Shown here: positions 48,043 through 58,428 of the stretch, piece by piece | Layout: each line of letters opens with the position of its first letter | Numbering within the stretch: position 1 is the first letter of the stretch | Source: Erythroxylum novogranatense | Taxonomy: Eukaryota; Streptophyta; Magnoliopsida; Malpighiales; Erythroxylaceae | Reading direction: 5' to 3' | DNA length: 64,000 nt | NCBI GenBank assembly: GCA_029891385.1 | Contig: CM057233.1 | Coordinates: 49,306,063 to 49,370,062 of the forward strand | Position numbers and translations under genes: made by a program | The notes under the pieces: generated by a model | What the model saw: the letters and a program-made list of their open reading frames with translations, nothing else | Told to the model about the DNA's origin: nothing | Database searches by the model: none

Positions 48043-50020
48043 TCTGGTATCCCGTATGAAGCTATAACCTAAGCTAGATCAGAAACCCTAAGTGCTGTTG
48101 ATGTTGATGCATGTGTACTGCCCAGATTTCGAATTGCTATACAGATAGGTTTTTTGAAATTTTTCTGCCCATAAATGTTCATAACATGTTAGAGAATATG
48201 TCTATGAAATTTCAGAATTTATCGATTTGATTTGATATAGTTTTGCTAATTAATTCCCTAAGGTTACAGATGCTGTTTTGTGAAACGATTCTGGAACAGG
48301 CAGTAGTATAAAATCGAGAATAAATTCTACAAAAATGGTTTTTTCGATTTTCCTTCACCTACATGTCTCTAAGATGTTGGTGAATTTCTGTGAGCATGGA
48401 AATTGGATTTCAAGGTGATTGGATATTTATTCACGAATTTATTCTATGCTGTTGGGAATTGCTGTGCTGATGAACACAGATTTTGAATCGGTTTTGTTAT
48501 TTAGGTTGACTGAGTTTTTGATGGCCTAAAATCCTGAAAAAATTCATGTAGCATTCTCTGAAAATTTAGTAACCTATTTAATGTTCTCAGAATTTATTGA
48601 AATTGTTTCATTGATCATTTCGAGCAATGTACAGAACTGGACAGTTTTTGTGAAAATTGTTGGGACTGTTTTGCTTGGCTTGATTGAGTGTGCTTTTTCA
48701 GTTCCAATGCCTTGCATCATTTTTAATGTGATTAAAAATGTGTTATCTTGATGTAGTATGATTGCCAAACTGAATTATTTCTTGAAGTTATTTATCCTAG
48801 AATTTTTGAATGCCGAATTGGTCACATTAGCGTCTCGTTAGTATATTGCATTATCTTGTTTGTTTTGACCGTCATATTTTTATGGCATGTGCTGAAGTAA
48901 ATTTGATAATGTATATGCTAGCTAGAGATGCTTAGGATGATAATTTGGGTGTTCCTAAATTGTTTGGAAATTAATGAGTTTTGACTCATTTCAAGCTTTT
49001 CATATAGTTTGACTATTTAAGGCATTCATAGTTCAATGAAGTGTTCATTGAGGCATCAAATTTATCAGATATTACCTTAGGTATGTAGGTGTTGTGAATT
49101 GGAATTGTACTGATTGAGGAATTAGCCGATTAGAGATTTTAGCATAATTCCCTGAATAAGTCGACTTGTATGTGAAATAAGTCGACTTGTTCAAGGTTTT
49201 TGGGATAAGTCGACTTGTCTTTAGAATAAGTCGACTTGTGTCATACAAGTCGACTTGTGTGTGGGCAGAAGCATAAGTCGACTTGCATTTGATGAAAGTC
49301 GACTTGTGGCATGCTCAGGTTGGATGATGGATGATTAAAAGGATTGATTCAATGTGATTGATGAAACCTAAATCATTCCATATAGTCCTGGTGACTATAA
49401 TCCTTCAGCTTGGAGTCTAGAATTCGAAATCCCTCCTCGGAATATGAAAACTAACGCCTTCCATTAATATGGTAAGAACCAGAGTTCTTATAGGGTTGGG
49501 TTGTTGGGCAAACTCAAGCTCACTCTATACGGATATGTTCGAACCATGAAAATAAGATTTTCGGATTAATGGGTTGGTTTTCACTGGAAGCGTTGGTTTG
49601 TTGAGCAAACTCAAGGTCAACGTGGACAGAGGCGAAATTGGGTAGCATACATCGGATGTATGCGCATCAAAGAGTTGATACCCAATGAAGTACACACATC
49701 AACAAGTTGATAGCACTGATTGATAGTTGTGTCTAAGATGTAATTGGTATATCTGATACCTCCCGAGATATAAGGTGGCTTGTTGGACAAATCCAAGGTC
49801 ATTCTCAATGTCGGTTATCGATGATACAATTGGTATGACCGATACCTACCGATTGACCTAAGTTGTGGCTTGTTGGGCATACTCAAGGTCACTCTTAGCA
49901 ATGTCGGATATCGACCCACTAGGACATTATGTCACTTTGTTTCTCTGGATTCGTAAAGAGGGTTATGGATTCTAGGAAACTAGTGGGAGCCATATGCATG
50001 TCATGCAAGTCCTTATGATC
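48043..50020 (+). other. Long untranslated leader of C1 copy 2
   Basis: About 2 kb without coding motif, collinear with the leader of C1 copy 1 on its minus strand. It contains an AAGTCGACTT array (49158-49305) and, between about 49500 and 49900, four spaced units with TTGTTGRGCAAACTCAAG, the counterpart of GAGGTTAGCTCAACAA in copy 1. Confidence 0.75.
49158..49305. repeat. AAGTCGACTT array in C1 copy 2 leader
   Basis: Seven units, all with the perfect core AAGTCGACTT, spaced 15-30 bases apart. Confidence 0.94.
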
Positions 50021-50830
50021 ATGCAGGCATATCTATCCTATCATTCTTTCTCTCTATCGCTAGGTTGATTGAAGAAGTCTTTCAAAGTGAATATACGCCT
50101 CTATTCGGACCGATTTTCTTGATTGGCTAAGGAATCGAGAATTGTTCTCGATCCGAGGAACCGGATACGCCCCAGATGTTCCACTCCCTGATGCACTCGC
50201 CGCCAATGCTTCGATAAGGATCGAAGCATATCGTAAGCATCTAATGGACGGGGACATGGCTGCTTGCCTCGATGTCACCAGAGCTGCAGAAGCAGCACGA
50301 GTCCATGGATGCTCACGTTATAGTATCTCATCTTAGGGAGCTGTTTGATGAGTGAGCTCGGTCTGAAAGGTTCAAGACCTCAAGGCTTCTCTTCATCACA
50401 AAGATGGCTCTGAGGACAATCTAACATGCAAGATACCCTGAAGATGAATGGCTATATTGAGAGATTGGCCGTCTTAGGATTTGTAATGGATTATGAGTTA
50501 AGTAGAGACTTAATTCTGGTTGGATTGTCTGATGGTTATTCACGGTTTGATAAACTATCGGATGAACCAAATATCCACAACAATTCTGGTGATCAATCTG
50601 CTTTCATGACAATGAAAGAGCTATCAAGATAGATAGCAAGTGCTAATGGTGGAAGCTTCTTCTTCTAGATCAAAGAAGAAAAGGCCAAGAAACCAAAGGG
50701 AAGTGCCATCAAGGAAAAACCAAAGAAACGCCCAAAAGGATTTTGCTTTCATAGTGGCAAGACTAGCCACCAGAGGCTAAACTCAAAATCTATCTCGAGT
50801 CCCTCAGAAGCGATAAAGGCATCGATGCCT
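50021..50830 (+). pseudogene. gag: gag, C1 copy 2
   Basis: The N-terminal third is badly frameshifted (FLDWLRNRELF-like near 50115; EAYRKHLMDGDMAA in another frame). A later piece (50426-50632) reads LKMNGYIERLAVLGFVMDYE, the UBN2-type gag C terminus. The zinc knuckle at about 50740-50790 reads CFHSGKTSHQRLNSK, so two of its three Cys have become Ser. No convincing start codon is seen at the expected position. Confidence 0.8.
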
Positions 50831-50839
50831 CTACTTCTT

Positions 50840-51080
50840 CAAATATGTTTGTCATTGAGGTTAATACTATTCTGATCCAAACATATCGGTATTTGATACG
50901 GATGTGGCTCATACATATGAAATGATATGCGGGGGCCTCGGGGACGATGAGAAACCTCATAAAGGAGAATCGACTTTCGTGCGTAATGAAGCAAGGGTTG
51001 CTACATTAGCCGTAAGCACTTATGTCTTGTCACTCCTGGTGAGCTTATATTCAAATTGATGATTATCATTTTGTACCCGT
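50840..51080 (+). pseudogene. pol: Protease remnant, C1 copy 2
   Basis: Collinear with 29871-30150 of copy 1 (TYVLTLPVG there corresponds to ALMSCHSW-type codons in a shifted frame here). The active-site triad is not readable. Assignment rests on position and family comparison. Confidence 0.55.
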
Positions 51081-51094
51081 TTTAAACAAAGAAC

Positions 51095-52100
51095 ATGTTG
51101 TATGTTTCATGTTTAATTAGAGCTGATTTCCATTTGACTTTTAGTAGCAATGGTTGCTATATTAGTTGCAACGGAAAGCTCTATGGTACTGGTACATTAT
51201 GCAATGGAATTGACATATTAGATATGTCATATCCAGCTCAAATGTCAATGACGCGAAAAGACATAATCGAGATAATTTAAAATCAACTTCCTTATGGCAT
51301 TGTCGACTTGGCCATATAAATGAGACACGCATCGCTAAGCTCCATAAGAGTGGATGTTTAGGGTCATTTGATTATGAATCACATGACACATGCGAATCTT
51401 GTTTATTAGGCAAGATGACTAAGTTATCCTTTAAAGGAAAGGATGAACGAGTGAATGGAATATTAGACCTAATACATTCGGATGTATGTGGTCCGATGTC
51501 CATCCATGCCAGAAGTGGTTGTTTTTACTTCATTACTTTTATCGGTGAATATTCACGATATAGGTATCTCAGATTTGATGAGATACAAATCAAGTATTTG
51601 AATAGTTCAAATAATTCGAAATGAAGTAGAAAACTAACTTGGTAAAAGTATGAATACATTACGATCCGATCGTGGAAAATACTTAGACCAACAGCTTTTG
51701 ATTATCTCGTAGATCATGAGATTTTATCTCAAGACACTCCACCTTACACGCCGCAAAGACAAGGTGTGGTTGAAAGGAGAAATCAACCTTGTTAGACATG
51801 GTGCGATTGATGATAGGTTTTACACGCTTTTGGGAATATGCGCTGAGACAAATTGCTTACTTGCTAAATGAGTTCCATCAAAGACAGTTGTGGTTACTCC
51901 ATATGGAGATATGGACTAACTGAAAGCCCTATCTTTCTCAGCTAAAAGTTTGGGGTTGTCCTGCTTATGTGAAGCGGACACAGTCAGATTAGCTTGATGC
52001 AAAGCTGACAAGTGTTTGTTCGTGGAATATCAATTCTACCTTGCTTAGGAACAAAAGTTGTTTGTTTCCAAGCATGCTGTTTTCTTAAAGAAATAGTTTC
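51095..52100 (+). pseudogene. pol: Pre-integrase and integrase, C1 copy 2
   Basis: The zinc region (about 51295-51430) reads LWHCRLGHINETRIAKLHK-like codons and SHDTCESCLLGKMTKLSF. The core begins LDLIHSDVCGPMSIHARS (first Asp) and FITFIGEYSRYRYLRF. The second Asp (SDRGKY) lies at 51667 and the Glu region (RQGVVERRN-like) near 51770, in different frames. Several stops and shifts. Confidence 0.85.
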
Positions 52101-52299
52101 TTTTACAATAAGACAGTGGGAGCAAAGTTGAACTTAGAGAAGTTCAAGATGCTCGAACAAACATAGATCAACTGCCTGAACTTGAAACTGTAACTCATGT
52201 AGATGAGGTAACAGTTCAACCTTCTATTACACACGAATTTTGTAGGTAAAGTAGGATACGCTCTGTTCCTGAGAAATATGGATTTCTCGTGGGGAACAG

Positions 52300-53090
52300 A
52301 ATGATGTAATGCTCATAGGAGATGATGAGCCTACTACCTATGAAGAGGTTCTGAAGGGTTCAGAGTCTGAAACATGGCTTTGTGCCATGAAAGCCGAAAT
52401 GGATTCCATGTACATAAACCAAGTATGGACTTTGGTTGTTACACCTGAAGGGATAAAACCCATAGGGTGCAAAGGGGTTTTCAAAAAGAAAACCAACATG
52501 GATGGTAATTTGATTACCTATAAAGCAATGCTTCTGGCCAAAGGATATCGTCAAAGACAAGGAGTTGACTATGACGAAACCTTTAGCCCCGTAGCAATGC
52601 TTAAATCCATTAGGATACTCCTAGCCATTGCCGCTCATTATGATTATGAGATATGGCAAATGGATTTGAAGATAGCTTTCCTGAGAGGAAATCTACCCGA
52701 GGATGTGTATGACATAACCTGAGGGCTTCACTTCCATCGATGGCGGCGTATGCAAGCTTCGTAAACCATGTTTGGATTGAAGCAAGCTTCCAGAGTTGGA
52801 TTATCCGCTTAGTTGAGTTAATCAAAGAGTTTGATTTCTCAAAATTCGGATGATCATTGTGTGCATAAGAAGGTTAATGGGACTGCAATCGTATTCCTTG
52901 TGTTGTATGTAGATGACATCTTGTTACTCTAAACGATGTCTCTATCTTTGAATCGCTAAAATTTGGTTGTCCAAACAATTTGCCTTGAAAGACCTTGGTA
53001 AAGCAACTTATATCTAGATCCTGTGTTGCTTGGTCTTTCACAAGCATCGTATATAGATGAGATGCTAAAGAGGTTTAGCATGGAACAATG
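52300..53090 (+). pseudogene. pol: Reverse transcriptase, C1 copy 2
   Basis: The open stretch 52309-52722 has SETWLCAMKAEMDSMYINQV, ITYKAMLLAKGYRQRQGVDY, DETFSPVAMLKSIRILLAIA and IWQMDLKIAFLRGNLPEDVY, with the first catalytic Asp. The polymerase motif LYVDDILL is intact at about 52902-52925 in another frame. The end (FALKDLGKATYI) follows. Frame breaks at about 52722 and 52930. Confidence 0.9.
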
Positions 53091-53714
53091 TTATGTACGA
53101 GGTCCGATGTATCGTATGCTCTAAGTGTTACGAAAGCGAGATACCAATCGGATCTGGTGAGGGTCACTAGTGATCACAAGAATATCCTCAAGTACTTGCG
53201 AAGCACTAAGGATGTTTTCTTGATGTTTGGAGATGGAAATCTCCATGTGAGCGGGCATTCAGATGCCAGTATTAAATCTAATAAGGATGATTCTGAATCA
53301 TGATCAGGTTATATACGTTCACACTGAATAGCGAGGTGGTCAGTTGAAATAAGTTCCAAACAAGAGAGGACTGCTGATTCAACAACCGAGGCGAGTACAC
53401 ATGTATGAGATGTGCAAAGGAAGCGCTTGGATCAAGAAGTTCATTATCGAACTTGATCCGTCCCTAGGCGTGGTGGGCCCATAGGATTGTATTGTGATAC
53501 AATGGGGCTAATGCGCAGCAAAGGAACCAGGTCTTATCGACGATCCGAACTCGTGCTTACCGATTCGGAGATCATTAGTCGAGATGATATCCTGATAGAG
53601 AGAATTCCACGAGCAAAGTGTTGTTTGTTCCATTGACAAAGCCATTGTCACAGGAGAATTGTGATTCTCATGGACGCGCTTTATGGTATTAGATACCAAG
53701 ACGATTGGCTTTAG
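53090..53714 (+). pseudogene. pol: RNase H, C1 copy 2
   Basis: MLCTRSDVSYALSVTKARYQ, ILKYLRSTKDVFLMFGDGN and VSGHSDASI are open (53088-53303). The second catalytic motif STTEAEY is broken by loss of one base (GGCGAGTAC where GGCAGAGTAC is expected, near 53387). The third (GLYCDTMG) is at about 53485. Confidence 0.88.
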
Positions 53715-53728
53715 GTCAGTGGGAGATT
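53715..53728 (+). other. Polypurine tract of C1 copy 2
   Basis: GTCAGTGGGAGATT directly before the LTR; copy 1 has GTCAAGTGGGAGAT. Confidence 0.85.
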
Positions 53729-55651
53729 TGAAGTACAAATCGACTTGTACTCTTGATAAGTCGACTTGTTCTTGAAAAGTACCGATAAGTCGACTTGTAC
53801 ATTGCATAAGTCGACTTATTCAAGGATTCGGTATTATTTATTTGTGCCCTAAAGGCAATCCCTTTAGCGCTTTTATTCACGATCATATGCGGTGAATGAA
53901 TAAATAAAGAAAAGGCATAATTCATTAATTTGATGTTCATGAACATTGTTTATGAATTGATTGGATCTTTAATCGATTAATGAAGTCCATGATATATGAC
54001 ATAGCATGAAGGAAATTATGATGTGATCATACTCCGAGATTCCTATCATGTGCAATTATGTCAAGATTCAAATTCTCCTAGTCATAGGATTAATGAGACC
54101 GACATCATTAATCCGATAGACTAGCACATGTCATATTCCTCGATTGGATCAAGCAAAGGATCTCGAAACCGTAAATATGAGATATTTAGAATTGACATGT
54201 GGATGCTTACTAGCGGTAGTAGGTTCATTGATGACCCGCCATGAGATCATCACATGGATATCTTATCTAGTGTCGCTGATAATCTCATCATAGCAATGGT
54301 GCAAGTATCCTCAGACTTGAGGTACTCAAGGATATCTTGAATACCGATTACATTTTGACTCCATTTCTTGTTGCCTTCCGAGGTAACTCATAGGGTGGTG
54401 TTTGGGTACAACTTGAGGTATTCAAGATAATTGAGTAGCCAATAAAGGATTCACCACTTCGGATTAGCGTAAGAGATACCCATGGCCTCTCGTCAGATCA
54501 TTACTCGAAATCTCGGCGAGTGAATATGTCATGAAGAGTGTCTTCATGGACATATAGAGTAATGAGTCATAGGGCGAGATCTGTTATCACTGGGCTAGAC
54601 TCGGTCTAGTAAGAGTTGACACTTTGACCATACTCATAATCAAGTGGGGTATAGGATGGTGAAAGGACTAATTGCACGTAATTGTCTATGGAAGGGTTTG
54701 TGATCCGGTTCGTGATGAATACATCAAACCGATTACTTTTCGGTCAATTGGGGTCATGATGTGTTGCTAGATACCGCTCATGACTTGCTCATTAATTGTT
54801 AATCTAAGTGGCCAACATAACCGGAAGCTAAAGGATCACACGCTTAAGAGTGTCTCGTAGAATCAGAAATAGTAATTGGACGAGTTCCAATTATGGAGAG
54901 CATTAGATTAAATGGATCCCAATGGATTGGGATATGTCCCGATGAGATCGCGACATCAATATTGCTAAGAAAGGTTTCCTGAATGCTTTCAAAGATCGGG
55001 GTCTGATAAAGCCTGTAGGACCAATTCCAGCTTGATCGATCATGTTAATTATATATATTAATTAATTAAGTAAATAATTAATTAATATATATAAATATAT
55101 GTCATGTACGTTGAATGTGGGAGAAGAGGATAAAGTCATTTGACTTTTCAAAGTTATTACTTTAATCATTTATGAAATGAATGGCCATTAGCTCCACACA
55201 TGTCATCATCTCATGGTTGGCTTTTTAATTGTTAAAAGACATAAAGATGGCTTCAAGAGTTTAATGGCGTATGGTTTATGCGTGAAAGGAGGATAAGAAA
55301 TTGAAAGCTTAAAGGTTAAGCTTTGATTTGAAAAAGTTTCATGTTTCTTCTTCATCCATCAAGCATCATCTTTTTCTCTTCTCAAGGCATGGATTCCAAC
55401 GCTTTCCTTCACTCCCGTGACGAGGTAGGGTCTAGCAGCTCTTAATCTGTTCTAGCTATTCCCGGTCAAAGGGTTTGACTCGGTTAGGTTTTCTCGATCT
55501 CTGCGTGGATCACCTTTAGAGATAGTCTCTTTGGCTATTTAGGTTTACGTCTTCATACGGATACGGATCCCGGTTCGGGAAGGTCCCGGGAACAAAAATT
55601 TTTGTTTTCTACTGCCTGTACATGTGATGTACCTCCCGGGATTTTCCTACA
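53729..55651 (+). repeat. 3' LTR of C1 copy 2
   Basis: Starts TGAAGTACAAATCG, ends TTTTCCTACA. The AAGTCGACTT array is at 53738-53817 (four units) and the AT palindrome at 55046-55100. Confidence 0.93.
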
Positions 55652-55656
55652 GGATG
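55652..55656. repeat. Target-site duplication GGATG, right
   Basis: Exact copy of 46091-46095. Confidence 0.94.
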
Positions 55657-55769
55657 ATGACCGACCAACCTCATCTTTTGACTTACAAGCAGAAGTAATG
55701 CATCTACGCAGAGAAGTCAAGGAGTTAAAGGAGATGATGAAAGAATTATTGAAGCATCATCGATCCTAA
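55657..55769 (+). pseudogene. C-terminal end of the SIRE-type extra ORF (coiled coil)
   Basis: Continues the frame interrupted at 46095 and ends at the TAA 55767-55769. It has a leucine-heptad pattern (LQAEVMHLRREVKELKEMM), a predicted coiled coil of about four heptads, followed by a short basic tail. Coiled coils near the C terminus are described for SIRE-type extra ORFs. Confidence 0.8.
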
Positions 55770-55978
55770 TCATTTTTTATTAATAACAAATAGGGGGAGA
55801 AACAAAAGGGGGAGAAGAAAATTTTTGAAGAAAAAGAAAAAGATATGGGGAGGAAGAGTAAGCAGAAAACGAAGAACTAGAAGATGAAGTGAAGATATGT
55901 TCTTATTTTTTCATCTGTACATTTTTTTACAGTTTTTCATCTTGTATGATTATTTGTTATCATCAAAAAGAGGGAGAC
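55770..55978 (+). other. 3' untranslated segment with polypurine tracts, SIRE-type
   Basis: Purine-rich with GGGGGAG-type runs (about 55789-55823) and a final tract AAAAAGAGGGAGAC at 55965-55978 directly before the LTR. Multiple G-rich tracts before the LTR are typical of SIRE/Maximus. Confidence 0.8.
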
Positions 55979-56755
55979 TGTTAAGTCAAAATGACTTTAC
56001 ATAAATGATTTTGATGAAGTACAAATAATAATGAAAAACAGACGGAAGAAAATTGAAAAGCAGACGGAAGTAAATTGAAAAGTAGATGGAAGCTAAAGTG
56101 AAAAACAGACGAAAGAAAGTAGACGATAGAAAAGCAGAAAAAGAAAAGAAGACGGAAGCTAAAATGAAAAGCAGATGGGAGAAAAACAAACTGAAGAAAA
56201 ATAGACGAAGAAAAACAGATAAAGAAAAGCAGTCGAATGAAAAGCAAAAATGAAAAACAGACGGAAGGAAAAGCAGACGAAGAAAAGCATACGAACAAAA
56301 ACAGACGAAAGAAAAGCAGACGAAAAAAAGCAGACGAAGGAAAAGCAGATGAAAGAAAAGCAGACGGAAGCAAAAATGAAAAGTAAACGGAAGAAAAGCA
56401 GACGAATGAAAAACAGACGGAGGCAAAAATGAAAAGCAGACGGAAGGAAAAGCAGACGAAAGAAAAGCAAACGGAAGCAAAAATGAAAAGCAGAAGGAAG
56501 AAAAGCAAACGAAGAAAAGCAGACGGAAGAAAAGCAGACAGAAGCAAAAATGAAAAGCAAACGGAAGAAAAAATGAAAAGCAGACAGAAGCAAATAGAAA
56601 TACAGATGGAAGGAAAAGGAGACGAAGAAAAGCAAACGAAGAAAAAAATACGAAAGAAAAGCAAACGGAAGCAAACCACGTCAGATCAAGAATTAGATTG
56701 AGTTAGTTACAGAAATCAACTGAATAATCGTTTCTTGAAATCAAGAAGCAGTTGA
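55979..56755 (+). repeat. 3' LTR of the SIRE-type element, truncated
   Basis: Starts TGTTAAGTCAAAATGACTT, as does the LTR at 57925. It contains a long CAGACG minisatellite and, after it, a stretch (about 56700-56755, ACAGAAATCAACTGAATAAT and AAGAAGCAG) matching 58340-58410. The TATA box and the rest are missing; integrase sequence follows after about 56760. The right limit is approximate. Confidence 0.8.
56035..56690 (+). repeat. GCAGACGGAAGAAAA minisatellite in SIRE-type LTR
   Basis: More than twenty purine-rich units of 15-25 bases built on AAAAGCAGACGGAAG, some with an extra CAAAAATG. Long open frames on both strands (for example 55981-56679 minus) come only from this composition. Confidence 0.92.
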
Positions 56756-56759
56756 AGTA

Positions 56760-57923
56760 TGGTCTCATAATTATTAATTCTTGAAAGAAACAAGAATCTC
56801 TGGAGCTGTTACATATAGATTTGTTTGGTTGAACTAGAACATTTAGTCTTGGAGGAAAGAAGTATGGTTTCGTAATTATTAATGACTTCACTAGATTTTG
56901 TTGGATATTGTTTTTATCATAGAAAGATGAATCTCTTAAGTTCTTTAAAGTTCTTTCCAAAAAGTTACAAAATAAAAAGGAATTTCTATTATTGGAATTA
57001 CGAGTGATCATGGTGGAGAATTTGAAAATGAAAAATTCAAAATGTTTTGTGAAGAGAATGAAATTTTCCATAATTTCTCTACTCCTAGAACTCCACAACA
57101 AAATGGGGTTGTAGAAAAAAAAAACAGGACGATTCAAGAAATGGCAAGAACTATACTATGCGAAATGAATCTTCCTAAGTATTTTGGGCAGAAGTTGTGG
57201 ATACAGCTTGATATATTCAAAATAGAGTATTTTTGTGACCTATATTAAATAAAACTCCATATGAGTTATGGAAAGGAAGAAAACCAAATATTTCTTACTT
57301 CCATCCTTTTGGTTGCAAATGCACTATATTGAATACAAAAGAAAAATTGGATAAATATGATTCTAAGATCAATTCAAGAATTTTTCTAAAAAAATTTTTT
57401 TCTTCTAAAGCTTATAGAGTTCATAATCTTATTTCTAAATCTGTTGAAGAATCTGTGTATGTTAGATTTGATGATGATTCTCATCCAGATAGAAAAGATG
57501 GTTCTGATGATGAAACTCTATCTAATCCTTTAGTTGATAAACTAGACTTGTCACCTCTAGTTGATCCCCCTGATAAGATAGAAGTTATTCCTGAAAATTT
57601 TAGTCTTAGGAAAGACTGGAAGTATAAATCTTCTCATCCAGAAAATTTGATTATAGGTGAAACTTCAAAAGGAGTGAGAACTAGGTCTAAATTCAGAAGA
57701 GAGGCAAATGTAGCTTTTGTTTCTGAGTTAGAACTTAAGAAAATTGATGAAGCTTGGATTTTAGCCATGAAAGATGAGTTAAATCAATTTATAAGGAACA
57801 AAGTTTGGTCTTTAGTTCCTAGGACATCAAAAAAGTTTGTCATAGGAACCAGATGAGTATTCAAAAATAAACTAGATGAGTCAGGTCGAGTAAACCTTAA
57901 GAAAGCTAGATTAGTAGCTTAAG
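56760..57923 (+). pseudogene. pol: Integrase and RT start of a second SIRE-type copy
   Basis: Integrase core: SLELLHIDLFG with the first Asp (about 56790), GGKKYGFVIINDFTRFCW, ITSDHGGEFENEKF with the second Asp (about 57000) and TPQQNGVVEKKNRTIQEMAR with the Glu (about 57090). After a shift near 57190 the C-terminal part runs to RT, where DEAWILAMKDELNQFIRNKV is open (57329-57856) and the frame ends at KARLVA followed by a stop. The piece is directly followed by an LTR start at 57925 without PPT. Gag, protease, most of RT and RNase H are missing. Confidence 0.9.
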
Positions 57924-58144
57924 GCTGTTAAGTCAGAATGACTTTACATAGAAATGATTTTGATGTATAACAAATATAGTAAGATCAAAAACAAGAAAAA
58001 CAAAACTTTCACAGAAGAAGTCCAAGATGCATTTAAGTTTAAATAAATGCATAAGGAGATGACGAAGTTGCAAGACGCCACCAAACATGCATTTAAGTTT
58101 GTAAATCAACATGATTTATATGACACAAGACAATAAATGCATAA

Positions 58145-58318
58145 AGACACAAATGTAGATACGAGACGCGACGCAGACGTAAAAAAGCGAGACGCAGACG
58201 CAAAGCAAAGCATACCTGACGCAGACATTAAAGCAAAATAGACGCAGACGCAAAGCAAAGCAGACGCAGACGCAGACGCAGGCGAAGCAGACGAGACGCA
58301 GAAAAGAAACAGACGCAA
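58145..58318 (+). repeat. GACGCA minisatellite in SIRE-type LTR
   Basis: Repeats of GACGCAGACGCAAAGCAAAG. It occupies the same LTR position as the GCAGACGGAAG array at 56035-56690 but has a different unit. Confidence 0.88.
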
Positions 58319-58420
58319 GAGTCGGGCCTCGAAAGAATTACGTAACTCAACTGATTAACTGCTTTTTAAAGATTAAAGATTAAAGATTCAAGAATCAAGA
58401 AGCGCTTCTGCATTTAAGGC

Positions 58421-58428
58421 TATAAATA
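58421..58428 (+). promoter_or_regulatory. Candidate TATA box of SIRE-type LTR
   Basis: TATAAATA in the context AAGGCTATAAATACAAG, about 500 bases into the LTR. Confidence 0.65.

Larger units (their letters stand above)
46096..55651 (+). mobile_element. Ty1/copia family C1, copy 2, full length, plus strand
   Basis: Length 9.56 kb with LTRs 46096-48029 and 53729-55651, an altered PBS, gag, protease, integrase, RT, RNase H, and a PPT at 53715-53728. It has an exact GGATG target duplication inside the SIRE-type extra ORF. Same family as 25258-34919 and 58945-64000, judging by LTR, leader and pol sequence. The polyprotein is broken at many places. Confidence 0.94.
21020..56755 (+). mobile_element. 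SIRE/Maximus-type Ty1/copia element, 3' part, interrupted twice
   Basis: Pieces of one plus-strand element can be read through two insertions. RT end lies at 21020-21311, RNase H at 43208-43720, a long extra ORF at 43962-46095 continuing at 55657-55769, a purine-rich stretch with PPT up to 55978, and the start of the 3' LTR at 55979. Removing the insertions with their target duplications restores the frame at both junctions. Copia order, the RNase H sequence and an extra ORF after pol with a C-terminal coiled coil fit SIRE/Maximus. The 5' part (LTR, gag, protease, integrase, most of RT) lies left of the LARD-like element, outside the window. Confidence 0.85.

Noticed and set aside
55981..56679. 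Long Phe/Ser/Leu-rich open frames on the minus strand and Lys/Glu-rich ones on the plus strand
   Set aside because: They overlap in several frames and follow exactly the GCAGACGGAAG minisatellite, so they are products of low-complexity repeats, not genes.
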